64,000 nt of DNA from positions 641,474,736 to 641,538,735 of the forward strand of contig NC_053036.3 in assembly GCF_002575655.3 (NCBI RefSeq), given 5' to 3'. This stretch comes from Aegilops tauschii subsp. strangulata (taxonomy: Eukaryota > Streptophyta > Magnoliopsida > Poales > Poaceae). Both the position numbers and the translations under genes were made by a program. Each line of letters opens with the position of its first letter. Within the stretch, counting starts at the first letter, position 1. Under the pieces are notes generated by a model that was not told the origin of the DNA, ran no database searches, and was given only the letters and a program-made list of their open reading frames with translations. This document shows positions 48,312 through 58,990 of the stretch, one piece after another.

Positions 48312-50205
48312 ATTCCCTTGCCTTAACCCGTTATTTGATTTGAAATAAGGACCAATCAAATCATTAGCCATCACTGCTGCTTTGTCATGCATCACTGAAC
48401 TCGTGACTAAATTAACATTTCTTTCATGTAATCCTTTCTGTAGCATTACTTCTGTAAGGAAGGATCAATTAATCTTAGCACATGCTTTTTCAAAATCAAT
48501 TTTGAAAAGAGCATCATTTACTTTTTTCTTATAAACTCCATGCTTTACTTCGTGTAACAGCGTCACCCCCATCTAAAATAAAACGTGTTTTAATGAAGGT
48601 CGTTTGTACTGGAGCAATGGTTTTATCAGCTACAAAATTAGCCCTATTATTAATGACTTTTTAGAAAATTTGGAAAATTACATTTAGAAGAAAAATAGGG
48701 TGGTAGTGTTGAATTAAACTAGCTCCCTCACACTTGGGGAGAAGGGTCAACACACCATAGTTAAATCTGGATAAATCTAAATCTCCTCTATACCAATCCT
48801 GAAATAAATCAAACACATTACCACTAACCAAAGGCCAAAAGAACATATACAACTCTATTGGAAGACCATTTGGCTCAGGGGCTTTGATCTTCCTCCATTG
48901 GAAGACTGCATTTTTAATCTTCCATAGTAAATTCTCTACCAAGTCTTTTCTTATCCTCTGAATCTACAACATTAGGGATATACATATTAGGAGAAACATT
49001 ACCAACAACATCACTAGGCCCAAACATTTTTTTGTAGAAAGCAATAGCATACTCTATATATATTTTCATCACCTTCTATAATACCATCTTCTTGATACAG
49101 AGAATTAATACTAGTTTTTCTTTTACGGCCACAAAGTTTACTCATTATATATGAAGTGAGAGCATCACCCTCAATAATTTATTTATTTTTTGCCCTTTGG
49201 AACTACATCACTTCCTCCTCCTTACAAACTTTATGCAACTGAGCATCTAAATTATTGCTAAGCTGTTATTTATCAGCAGATAAGCTCATACTTTCATTCT
49301 CCTTGTCATTATCATCTATAAAATCTACAAAAGAAATACCTCTTTTTATAAAACCACACATCATTTAGATTCCAACGTTTAAGAGTTTTCCTAAGTTTCC
49401 TTTCTCTGTTTTGCCATCTACTAATATTATTTCTGCCAGGAAAGCAACTATTCCACACTTTATTAACTACATCTACAATATCGCCTATCAAAAGCAAAAA
49501 TCCATCACCAGAGGAGAGTGGTAAGATGTTCTCGAGTTAAAAAATATATAAAAACAAAGAGGATATAACTTTTCCCAGGACAAAGAAACAAGCACTGTAT
49601 CTAACTTTCTTAAAGTAGGCTATAGATGATTACTCAACCAAGTATATATATCTTCTACTGGCTAATTCTATTTCCTTAATTCCTCGGTTTTCAATTATAG
49701 CCTTGAAATATTTAGACCACTTATTGAGGACAACCTCTTTATTAGATTCACTGGGTTTCCTAAATAAATTAAAATCACCTCCTACTTAAAGTGGTAAAGC
49801 ATTTCTATTTTGAAAAACATGCACTAGCTCTAGTAAAAACATTTCCTTATCTCTGTTATGTGGAGCACCGTACACATTAAGTATATTCCACTTGTCTCTA
49901 TTTACCTTATCTTGTACTACTGCCTTAATACATAAATTACCCACCTATGAATCTACAACATTATACCATGTCCCACAGATGGAGCAACTACCCAAGAAAA
50001 ATCATGTCTACCACTAATTCTTTAAAGCTCTGAAATCAGGAAATTACTTTTCTTAGTCTTCTACAGGCCTATAAAGTATAGCTTATAATCATAAATAGCA
50101 TTTCTTAAAAAAATATACTTTACATCCTCACCTACCCCTCTGGAATTTCAGAACATACCTGCCATCAAAACAGCTTCACCCCTCTGCAAACAAACAAAAA
50201 AGACT
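48312..50205 (-). pseudogene. LINE (RIX) remnant: endonuclease and reverse transcriptase
   Basis: Minus-strand fragments follow LINE ORF2 order. Near 50130 an N-terminal segment reads NSRGVG and FIGL (compare WNCRGLG and FIGLQET). Near 49790-49760 GGDFNLFRKP is the apurinic endonuclease motif. 49497-49312 is the linker before RT. 48942-48661 is RT, with KAPEPNGLPIELY (compare KAPGPDG), LTLLPK and the H-P-I-F-LLNV segment. Stops and frame changes occur throughout. The 3' end, including the catalytic FADD box and poly-A tail, was not found; solo LTR H adjoins that side. Confidence 0.78.
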
Positions 50206-50627
50206 AAACAGAAGTTATAGGCCTAGAAAATCCGTAACACCTCGGTCCTGACGTCAGCCAACTGAGAATTGCTTACATAATTCTTTAGTCGGCTGAGCAC
50301 TAGTCGATCCCATTATATTAAACCCATGCAAAAGAACCTCGTTATGAGGCAGCGTAAAGTTGTTAATTAGGTTAATTAGCACGGTCTAGCATAAAGAGAA
50401 TACTGTACTACGTTAATTAGCATGATCTAGCATAAAGAGAATACGTTAACTATCGCCACTGCTTATTAGTGGAGTAGGTGTGTGGTTGGTCGATAATGTA
50501 GCATAAAGAGAATACGTTAATTAGCATGATCATGCTCACCACCACTGCTTGGTGGAGTAGAATATAAATAGAAGACTGAGTATCGACATGAAAACACACA
50601 CACACAGAGCTCGATCGTTCAGTCAAA
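50206..50627 (+). promoter_or_regulatory. Promoter and 5' UTR of the P450 gene
   Basis: TATAAATA at 50563-50570 lies about 58 bases before the ATG, and a (CA)n run at about 50591-50604 falls in the predicted 5' UTR. A perfect TGACGTCA palindrome (50249-50256) is a bZIP/TGA-type site. The block TAGCATAAAGAGAATAC occurs three times (about 50387, 50428 and 50499), twice next to GTTAATTAGCATGATC. Transcription would start near 50595-50600. Confidence 0.7.
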
Positions 50628-52064
50628 ATGGAGCTCCTTACGCTTCTTGCCACTGCTTGCTGCCTCCTCCTAGCTGCCGTAGCTCTCCGGCGAAGCACTA
50701 GGCGAGCCCATGCCCGCAGGACCCTCCACCGTGTCCATGACGCCGCTGTGGCCCATCGGGCACTCAACAAGAACGCGGACGCCTTCTTGGACCGTGCTGA
50801 AGGCTTCTTCCCCGTTGTCCTCGGCACGGGGCTCCGCCGCGGCGTGCGGAACGAGACGATTGTCACGGCATCCCATGGCCCCCACTGGCGGGCGCTCCGC
50901 TGCAACCTCAGCGCCGACGTCCTACACCCGTCCCGCGTCGCTTCACTGGCACCGCTGCAGCAGGAGGCCGCCCAGGCCCTCGTCGCCGGCCTGTTCGCCA
51001 AGGTCCAGGGCGAGGCCGCGTCTGTTGTTGTCCGAGGCGACCTGAACCGCGCTGCGTTCTCCCTGTTGGCGCGTATGTGCTTCGGCGACGGCGTCGACGG
51101 GCACTGCGTGGAGTCCATGGAGCGCGAGATGCTGGATCTGCTGGCCACCGTCGGGGAGCTCATCCCCGTGGTGGACGGCTCGTGGCTGCCCCAGCTCCTG
51201 TACCGGAGGCAGCTCACCCACCTCATGGGCGCCCTCGGCAGGCAGAAGCTGATGTACCTTCCTCTCATCGACGCACGGAGGCGACCTGAATCTCGCGTCT
51301 ATAGGGGCGGCGGCGTCGCCTATCCGTACGTGGACTCACTCCTTGATCTCCGCGTGCCCAACGGCGAGGGCGGCGGGCGGCGGGCGCTCAGGGACGACGA
51401 GCTCGTGTGCCTCGTATCCGAGTTCCTCGGCAGCGGCTCGGGCTCCACCGTGGCCTGCGTGGAATGGACCCTGGCCCACCTCGTCGACAGACCGGAGGTC
51501 CAGGACAAGCTGCGGCGCGAGATTGACGGCACCGACGGAGGCGCGGTCACCATCAAGAGCCTTCGCCGCGGCATGCCGTACCTGAACGCCGTGGTGCTCG
51601 AGAGCCTGCGCATGCACCCGGCGGCGCCGTTCATGATGCGCGGGACGCACGGTGACGGAGCCGCGGTGGTGGGCGCGACCATGGTGCCCAACGGCGACGG
51701 CTTGATGGTGCAGTTCGTTCTAGGCGACATCGGAAGGGACAGCAAGGTGTGGACGGATCCGGACGAGTTCCGCCCTGAGCGGTTCCTGGCCGGAGGCGAG
51801 GCGGAGGGCGTGGGGCCGTTGCCGGGACCCAAGGAGGTGAGGATGCTGCCGTTCGGTATAGGGCATAGGCACTGCCCTGGCACGAGCTTCGCGATGCTGC
51901 AGGTCAAGTGCTTCCTGGCAGCGCTTGTGCGAGAGTTCGAGTGGGCGGATGACGACTGTGGGAGTACGGCTGGTGGAGTCGACATGACGGAGCTGGACGT
52001 CTTCTTCAAGGTGATGAAGAAGCCCCTCTCCGCACGTGTCATGCGACGTAGTAGTGTAAAATAA
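50628..52064 (+). CDS. Cytochrome P450, CYP89-like, short N-terminal region
   Basis: A single open exon encodes 478 residues. An ER-membrane anchor is at about residues 4-20. The helix C motif is W87-R88 (GPHWRAL), ExxR is E325-R328 (ESLR), the PERF motif is P383-F386, and the haem-binding loop FGIGHRHCPG has C416. VDSLLDLRVP and the C-terminal VMKKPLSARV suggest the plant CYP77/CYP89 group, whose members are often intronless. Two departures are visible. The Pro-rich hinge and first beta region after the anchor are missing (roughly 40-45 residues; the anchor runs almost directly into RTLHRVHDAAVAHRAL). The I-helix oxygen-activation motif is GSGSGST (268-274) instead of a form like AGTDTT, so the acidic residue is lost. 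Substrate unknown. It may be a diverged enzyme or a recent inactive copy; the frame is fully open and third positions are strongly G/C. Confidence 0.88.
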   Translation: MELLTLLATACCLLLAAVALRRSTRRAHARRTLHRVHDAAVAHRALNKNADAFLDRAEGFFPVVLGTGLRRGVRNETIVTASHGPHWRALRCNLSADVLHPSRVASLAPLQQEAAQALVAGLFAKVQGEAASVVVRGDLNRAAFSLLARMCFGDGVDGHCVESMEREMLDLLATVGELIPVVDGSWLPQLLYRRQLTHLMGALGRQKLMYLPLIDARRRPESRVYRGGGVAYPYVDSLLDLRVPNGEGGGRRALRDDELVCLVSEFLGSGSGSTVACVEWTLAHLVDRPEVQDKLRREIDGTDGGAVTIKSLRRGMPYLNAVVLESLRMHPAAPFMMRGTHGDGAAVVGATMVPNGDGLMVQFVLGDIGRDSKVWTDPDEFRPERFLAGGEAEGVGPLPGPKEVRMLPFGIGHRHCPGTSFAMLQVKCFLAALVREFEWADDDCGSTAGGVDMTELDVFFKVMKKPLSARVMRRSSVK

Positions 52065-53197
52065 TCCTAGCTAGGGTCCACATGCATGCAGGCACATGCA
52101 TGCTTGGTGTTGCTTATTCGGTTTGTGCAGTGTTCCTTAATTCTCAGCTGTACGTGATCGTCGTCCTCCTTAGGATTGCTGACACGCATGCATGGTGTTG
52201 TCATATTTATTTCCAGCGCGCAAGTCAAAGTGTATAACTGTGTGGTTTGCCCAAGTTTTACTTTCCTTCACTTCAAAAATAGTTTTATTTACTTTTCTTT
52301 GCGATGAGAAGCTCAGACTCGGATTGAGCTCAACTCGACCGAGTTCAAGTGACATAACATGTAAGGAAGAAAAAGTAAAAACTGAAGAATTTTTTGCACG
52401 GATCTCAATGTAAGATCTTACGGATATAGTATCGACCGAGAGATAACAAAGTCTCAGTCGACATAGACTTAGCAAGACTCTTCCATCAAACAGGGTGGTT
52501 AGAGTTGTTGTCACAATATGTGATAGGATGGCCAATTTGTGAAACCAGCCGAGGGGCAGAGGAGTTGGTCTTAGACTACACTCGACACTCCATATACAAT
52601 CTACCAAAAAGCAGGATTAGGTTTTTATCTCTTTTGAAAGGGCCGAACTTGGGTAAACTCTCCCGTAAATCTATACCAGAACAACTCCAACGCTCACATT
52701 TCCCCACAATCTATATGATCGTTCCCATAGTAGCACTTTCTCTTTGATGTCGAACCCGAGCTATATGGATACCTCCGGTAACAACCCTTGACAAGACCTG
52801 TTCACGTGCCCCTAACGATCAGATCTTGCAGGCCGTCATGAAGTGTCAGGTAGGTGTGGCCCACACTTAGCGTGACTCTGGGGACCCAGGTTCCACGGGA
52901 ACGACAACACGACAGATAATACAATCCGCCAAAAACACGAGTAGGATTTTTACCAAATACAGTACTGTGCATAGGGGGGCCTAACCTGTATAAATCTTTG
53001 TCTCTCGTGTGCTTCCATTCTGATCTAGTACATGAGTGACCCCTCTGAACGCAAATATACCGTCGGAAAATATCTAAGACAACATTCACGACAGCGCCCG
53101 CGAAGGGACACCGACATCGTTTCAACCACCGTGGTAAGGTCGGGCCAGTCACCTTTGCCTGAACTGCCACTTTCATGGTCTAATGACTATCCTATAA
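52065..53197. other. Intergenic sequence downstream of the P450
   Basis: The P450 3' UTR probably ends within about 200 bases (ATGCATGCAGGCACATGCATGC repeats at 52081-52105). From about 52430 two stretches resemble decayed LTR or leader sequence (GTAGGATTTTTACC-like blocks near 52610 and 52945), but I cannot assign a family. No credible gene. Confidence 0.45.
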
Positions 53198-54432
53198 GAG
53201 TATCTACAACCGTACTTGACAAATTCGATCCCTCAAACGCCCGCAGACGTGCCCAAGCGCGTTCACAGGCAGCGACCGGTCACGCCTCAAAAAATGCATT
53301 CCACATCCGGATACCTTAAATAAGAAACCTCAAATCCATATACGTGCAACGTGAAACCTAATCTAAGCAGAGCTCGTCTGGTTGCCCCCCCCCCCCCCCA
53401 CCCGGCTCTGCCCTAGCCATGTCCGGCAGCCGGCTGCGCTCCTCAGAGTATTGGTCCGGTCGCCGGCAAGGTAGAATAGGGCATGCGAAACGAGTCGGCT
53501 CGCGGGACTCGAGGCACCGCCGTCTCCCATGCTCTACTCTTCCTCGTCGGAGCCCGAAACCCGAACGGTGCCGGTGGACGTCAGATTGATGACAGATCCG
53601 TCCGGCGACGAGCCGCCAACATCCACCACGATGCGGTTGCGTCGCCCGGACTGATGCCCCATACGGGCGCCGGAGAATGCCACTCCTCCTCGCCGATATA
53701 CGCCGCCGCGAGGGCTGCCTCCGTCTCACGCTCCCGGTGCCTTCCACGGCGGGCACGCCGTACCATGGCCTCGTGGGACGATGGTGCGTCCTGAATATCG
53801 ACGCGCCAACGGAGGGGTTGCGCGTCCGCCAAAGCGTTCGGACGCCAGATGGACCGCACAGCCTTCGTCAGGGCAGGTGCGGGTGGCCTAGTGCCGGATC
53901 CATGCGCCATTTGTGTGGACGCAATCAATTCTCGAAGGATGGAGTCCGAGCGCAGCCGTGCAAGGGCCTCCTCCTGGGCGCGGCGGAGCGCAAGCGGGAC
54001 GGCCATCTCCTCCTCGGCGACGCGTGGGATGAGCTTGGGGTCGACGGATCTGGAGCTAAAGGACTCGGATCCGCTGCCCGCCATGCCGAAGACGGCCGGA
54101 AGGAGCCGGACACGAGCTTTGGTGACGGAGGGGATTGGACGGGAAGGGAGTGAAGTGGCTAGGGTTTGGTCCGGCGAGCGGATGGGAAGAAATTTATGTG
54201 GGGTCAGGTGGGCCAGCGTGGGCCAGGTCCGACATGGTGGGCATACCCAGGCTCGCCTGGGCGCCCCATATCCGCCCCATATTTGGGCTAGATATGAGGG
54301 GTGCCGGTCAGCCCGGGCGTTTGAGGGCCGTTTGAGGGGCCCGTCTGGGTCAAAAAATTGTGACCGGATAGTGACCGGGCGGCTCACCGGGACATATGAG
54401 ATGGGTTTGAGAGGTCCAGCTATAGATACTTC
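53198..54432 (-). mobile_element. TIR transposon copy 1 (probable Harbinger-type), deletion derivative
   Basis: The left end GAGTATCTACAACCGTAC and the right end, read in reverse, AAGTATCTATAGCTGGAC are imperfect inverted repeats. Both continue with CCTCAAAC-containing subterminal sequence. The right flank region (minus strand) is colinear with the start of copy 2 at 55182 onward. The target duplication is unclear. It is about 1.2 kb with one ORF and no transposase, hence a deletion derivative. It includes a poly-C run at about 53386-53399. Confidence 0.68.
53581..54084 (-). CDS. ORF of unknown function in TIR transposon copy 1
   Basis: ATG 54084 opens 167 codons (MAGSGSESFSSRSVDPKLIP). The product is Ala/Arg-rich with a helical region (LRRAQEEALARLRSDS) and an acidic Trp segment (YIGEEEWHSP). 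It occupies the same place relative to the TIR as the ORF at 63666 in copy 2. I recognise no domain. The frame is open further upstream to 54387, but that part lies in the untranslated TIR region. It may be a remnant of an accessory protein. Confidence 0.4.
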   Translation of the reverse strand: MAGSGSESFSSRSVDPKLIPRVAEEEMAVPLALRRAQEEALARLRSDSILRELIASTQMAHGSGTRPPAPALTKAVRSIWRPNALADAQPLRWRVDIQDAPSSHEAMVRRARRGRHRERETEAALAAAYIGEEEWHSPAPVWGISPGDATASWWMLAARRRTDLSSI

Positions 54433-55181
54433 ATATTTTGTCAGTCTTTGGTAGCTACCACGTGGTGTCTTGTATGCTAGGCCCGGGTTACATGTAGTCG
54501 AGTCTAGTCAAACGTTTAACGCTTGGATAATTCCAAGTTCAGTTATGATCTCCTTCTTCGAGAAAATTTTCAATCTATTTATCGTCAATCATGATAGTAC
54601 AACGAACATCAGAAATAAAAAAATACATCAAGATTCATTGACCACATAGCAATGACTACGAGGATTAAAGCGAGCCGAAGGTGCGCTGCCATCATCGCCC
54701 CTTCATCGCTGGAGTCGGGCAGTTATGACCATGCATACATGTTCAGCAGCAATTCTGGCCCACAATATTGCCAGGAAGAATTTCCTTGTAGCCAAACGAA
54801 TTCCATCATGGCTTCTAGAACGGCACAGGAGAGGTGATGGCTTGCAGGTCAGTGTGGATGAAGTAGTCTATTTTGTACACTTTGTTAATGTCCGCATAGC
54901 TGCTTTCTCCTCTGGTTAGACAATTAGGCGAAAGTGCGCTAATCATAGGTGATGGCCTGATGGGCAAACTACTTCACTAACAAACTCTAACAAGCGCCTC
55001 CATTAGATATTCTACGAGGTATCATATAAGTAGATTACCTTATCATGTCGCATGCTTATACTCATTCTTAAACCCACACTTGTACAATTACGCTTTGCAC
55101 CTCTTTCTCCTTTTGAGTAGTCGCTTTGTTCCTTCCGAAGAATTATATTGTTCTTTCCAGATCCACTAACTTGGGATATTA
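54433..55181. other. Intergenic sequence between the two TIR transposon copies
   Basis: No supported gene. A segment at about 54655-54730 (AGCGAGCCGAAGGTGCGC and following) looks like a repeat I have seen in Triticeae DNA but cannot name. Confidence 0.4.
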
Positions 55182-55399
55182 GAGCATATACAGCCGGCCG
55201 CTCCAAATCCTCAAACGTCCTGGCGGCCCGCCCGGTCACTCACCGGTCAAAAAATTGACTCAGACGGGCACCTCAAACAGGCTTCAAACGCCCGAGTAGA
55301 CCAACACCCTTCATATCCAGCATAAATATGAGACGGATATGGAGGTGCCGCCTGGGCAAGCCCGTCACGTCGGCCTGGTCCGCTATGGCCCGCAATGAC

Positions 55400-56414
55400 T
55401 GATGCGGAGCATCCCACGTTCATCCCATGTACACTCCGTTTACTCTCCAAGCCCCAAGGATACATAAGATGAGACCTCGACTATACACCATTGGACACAA
55501 GGTGAACTCGCTCCTCTTCGAACCATCACTTTCCATATGTGAGACATGGCTACTACCTCAAATATATGTGTTGTGCATGACCAGGAACCAAGAGGGAGAC
55601 CATGGACAAGACGGCGAGGACACCAAGCGTGAGGAACAAGAGGAAGAGTTGCCAGGAAGCTACAGCTCTCGGACGTCCGACGACCTCCGGACGACCGACG
55701 ACCCCCGGACGACCGACGCCTGGGGACTACACCAGCCAGATCAACCCCAGCCGAGGCAACCTACAGCGTCCGGACGACCGTCAGATGCCGGACGCCCGAC
55801 ACCTCCCAGGCCCCGGATGACCGAGTGCCACCGGACGACCGGTGCCACGGCGATAGAACGTAATTTATGGAAGTCCGAAGATCTACGGACGTCCGGACCG
55901 TCCCGAGCCTCCGGACGTCCGACCCCCACCGGACGTCCGACGCCTGTGTGCGCAGCCGCGGGCCTTGGGCCTTGTAACTCTCCCCCACTTACCCCTTCGT
56001 GGCTCTAGACTATAAATAGACCTCCCCCTCATCCTTTCTGAGGTTAGCAATGGTTTAGCTCATATTAGAGATAGAGCTTTGCTCATCCATACGGATCTAC
56101 TCCTCGAGAGAGACCGCGGCCCCTCTTCGGAGAAGATCCATCTTGGATTCAAGACCCCTCACGGGAAGATCCCCTCGTGGATTCCAGGCCTCCTCACGGA
56201 GAAGAACCGGTTACCTTTGTATCGTCCTTTGTTGATCGTGGATCTTGTATCTCCTCTCGTGTTTCGAGGATCTAGCACATGTGTGACTATATCTTGTTGG
56301 TTTTAGTGATTCTCTTGTGTTTTCCCTCGTGATTCCCTTCGTGTTCTTCGTGTTCTTAGTTGGGATCCGCTCCTTTCGTGAAAGATCGGCCGTATAGGGT
56401 TTCACCCTACATCA
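55400..56414 (+). repeat. 5' LTR of element J
   Basis: 1015 bp. TATAAATA at 56011-56018 marks the U3/R boundary. Four perfect CGGACGTCCG palindromes lie upstream of it (55670, 55886, 55912 and 55930). An open frame at 55427-56008 corresponds to the part of the internal ORF that continues into the 3' LTR. Confidence 0.95.
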
Positions 56415-56417
56415 TCT

Positions 56418-56431
56418 TGGTATCATGAGCC
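56418..56431 (+). other. Primer-binding site of element J (iMet-like)
   Basis: TGGTATCATGAGCC starts 3 bases after the LTR. It equals the initiator-Met complement TGGTATCAGAGC with one extra T. Confidence 0.8.
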
Positions 56432-58379
56432 ACATTGATCATGATTTCGGAGCCTCCCCTCTTCGTTTTCTAGCTTGATTTTGTTGTGTTCTTCCCTAAT
56501 TTCGAAAATCCCCACCAAAAAATAGCCCCAAAAATTTTTGTGATTTGTTGGTGTGATGAAGTTTTGTTGATTTTGATCCATGGATTTGCTTGGTTTCGAG
56601 TGGATCTAGCATCTCCCCAAGTTTCCCCATCTTTCATCCACAAAATTTCGTCAATTTTTGACCCCAAAATCCCCAATTTCCGCCCAAAATCGCGTCCCGA
56701 AACTCGCATCTTGCGTTGACCCCGACCCACCGGACGACCAACGTTTTACGGACGTCCGGAGCCCCAGGAACGACCGGACGTCCGCAACTTTCCGGACAAC
56801 CGGAACCAGCCAACAGAACAGAATTTACGGATTTCCGAGCCCGACCGGACGTCCGACGACCGGACATCCGTCCATTTACGGACATCCGTAACCTGTAGTT
56901 TCAGACTTCGGCTGATTTTTGTTTTGTCCATAACTAATTCATCCGAACCTATTGACATCCTCCTTCCCACAAAAATACCACCAACATCATTTGACTCCAA
57001 CAAATTTTGACAACTTTCGCATCTTTGCCTAGGGTTTCCACCACATCATCCGCTACACCACCACTGACTTCCGCAACCTAACACTTTTGTGATCCATATA
57101 GCATTAGTGGTTGCTCGAGTAGTGATTCGAGTCTCCTAAGGTGTTTCGGCTACTTAGGGACGGTTGCTTCTTCATCAACCACCACCACCATTTCCGCATA
57201 GGCTTGCCCACCATACACTTCCACCACCCCAACATAACCCAATTTTGTTTGAGCTTGTTTGAGTTGTGGCTTGTGTCTCCTAAGGTGTTTCGGCTACTTA
57301 GGGACGGTGACCTCAACTTAGACACGCATAACCCATCATAACACCACCACCACTTTCTGCTACCACCATTTGACTTTTGTCCTTGAGATTTTGAGTTCGC
57401 GTTTTTTCCGTTTCCTAAGGTGTTTCGGCTACTTAGGGACGAGTCTCCATCATCTTGGTATCTACATCAAGAACACCGCCACTCATCATCGCCAAGGACG
57501 GTAACCTCGACGACATCATTGTATATTCCCCTTGCAATTGTATTGATAACCCCTAGCCCATTTTGCGTCACTTGCCTATCGAGACTAGCCATTTGAGTAT
57601 TGCCGGCAGCGTTACTTGTGCACATTAGTGATCATCCCTTCCATTGCATAAATACCATATCATCTTGGTATCATCATATCATCCCTTGTGTCACAAGATT
57701 GTTCCCGCATATACACAATTGCCATCTTGGTTTGTGCATTGTGGCCATATCAAAAAAAAGAATAAGCTTTTAAGCAAAAGAGAGAGCAAAGAAGCTTGTA
57801 AGCAAGTGCCATAGCATCATACCACATTGCATATAAGATTGTCATATCCGATCATCTTGGATCATCTTGAGAGAAACACCGGGAACCATACATACATAGC
57901 ATACTTGGGATAGAAAGTTTATCCATATTGCATATCATAGGTTGTGCACAAGTGTCGTATCCGCCTATAGAGCAATCGTGCTAGCGTCTCTCTTGAGTTG
58001 TGCAACACGAGCGTTTTCCGTGGATTCCACATTTTGTGCTCATTCCTTGGTTGCACGACCCCATCTATCTATCCATGTGTGTGTTTCCGTGTGCCACATA
58101 TTGCTATTGGTCTACTTGTTTCGCTTGCGAATTTGTGAATCTCTTTCAACATTATTGACTCTTGCTAACATTTTGCATCAAATTTTTTGTGCCACTATCC
58201 TCACCGGGCTCCTCCATAAGCCTTACTTGTGTAGGTGTGAGAAATCGACGAGATCGGTACCAATTGTGCTATTTCCTTGTTACATCATTGAGTGATCATT
58301 GATCCATTTTCGACATCGGTCAAGGTACATTTGGTATAGTTCTCTCCTTTCTTCCACTCATATTTGCTCGAGTCTTGTG
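56432..58379 (+). other. Long structured leader of element J
   Basis: Nearly 2 kb without a long ORF. It contains three CGGACGTCCG palindromes (56749, 56775 and 56846). Three copies of a CCTAAG...CTTAGG hairpin motif occur at 57135-57158, 57279-57302 and 57414-57437. Two further copies of the LTR/PBS junction sequence ATCATCTTGGTATC occur at 57449-57462 and 57659-57672. Confidence 0.8.
57135..57437 (+). repeat. Triplicated hairpin motif in element J leader
   Basis: CCTAAGGTGTTTCGGCTACTTAGG-type units (24 bases; 6-bp stem CCTAAG/CTTAGG, 12-base loop) occur three times with identical loop sequence, spaced 144 and 135 bases, each followed by GGACG. Confidence 0.88.
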
Positions 58380-58577
58380 ATGGATAGGCAAGGCATTTCA
58401 TCTCCGGTCTTCGACAACAACGACGGCGTGAACAACTACATCACCAAAGCGTCCATCGTCGATCTACAACGACAAATGCAAGGCGCACAATCAAGATTGC
58501 GAGAGCGCATCGACAACCTCGCCATCGACATACACCACTCCGAAGCAAGGAAATGGGAGTACATCGACACCAAGTAG
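58380..58577 (+). pseudogene. Short gag-like N-terminal ORF of element J
   Basis: ATG 58380 opens 65 codons (MDRQGISSPVFDNNDGVNN), with a helical segment (VDLQRQMQGAQSRLRERIDN) like the N-terminal coiled region of plant Gypsy gag proteins, then a TAG at 58575. Sequence after the stop is open in short pieces and His-rich, but no capsid domain or CCHC knuckle appears before 58990. Probably the start of a decayed gag. Confidence 0.45.
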
Positions 58578-58990
58578 GGCGAGCTAAGGATCAACTACGA
58601 GACATGGTGGCCGACTACTAGTCTTCTTCCCCTTCATCATCCTCAAGGTGGCGGCGAGCAAGTCGATCATATTCGGAGCGCCCACACGATGCAAGTGCAA
58701 TTTGTCCTCGTCCACATCTCCATGGCGATCACCATCACGTTCGTGATCCACATCATCATGAAGGGCAAATCACCTCCAAGCATCATGTGCACGACGACGA
58801 CGAACGACATCTAATATGAGCTCAAGTACGACAACGACACCATCTTCATGAAGATGCTCCACAAGCGCAAACGTACAAGTCCCAACAAGCCATACTTCAC
58901 GCCAAGTCCAAGCTTTATGAGCATAAGAGAAGACCGCGAGACGAGCACCACCAAGACGGAGCTACGGCTACAACAACCACTTCGGCATCT

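Noticed and set aside
50450..51268. 272-codon minus-strand ORF over the P450 5' part
   Set aside because: Antisense shadow that also crosses the promoter repeats; no domain.
51320..52042. 240-codon minus-strand ORF
   Set aside because: Antisense shadow of the P450 gene, caused by strong G/C third positions.
53386..53400. Poly-C run (also at about 47847)
   Set aside because: Simple homopolymer, possibly of uncertain length; no structural role inferred.
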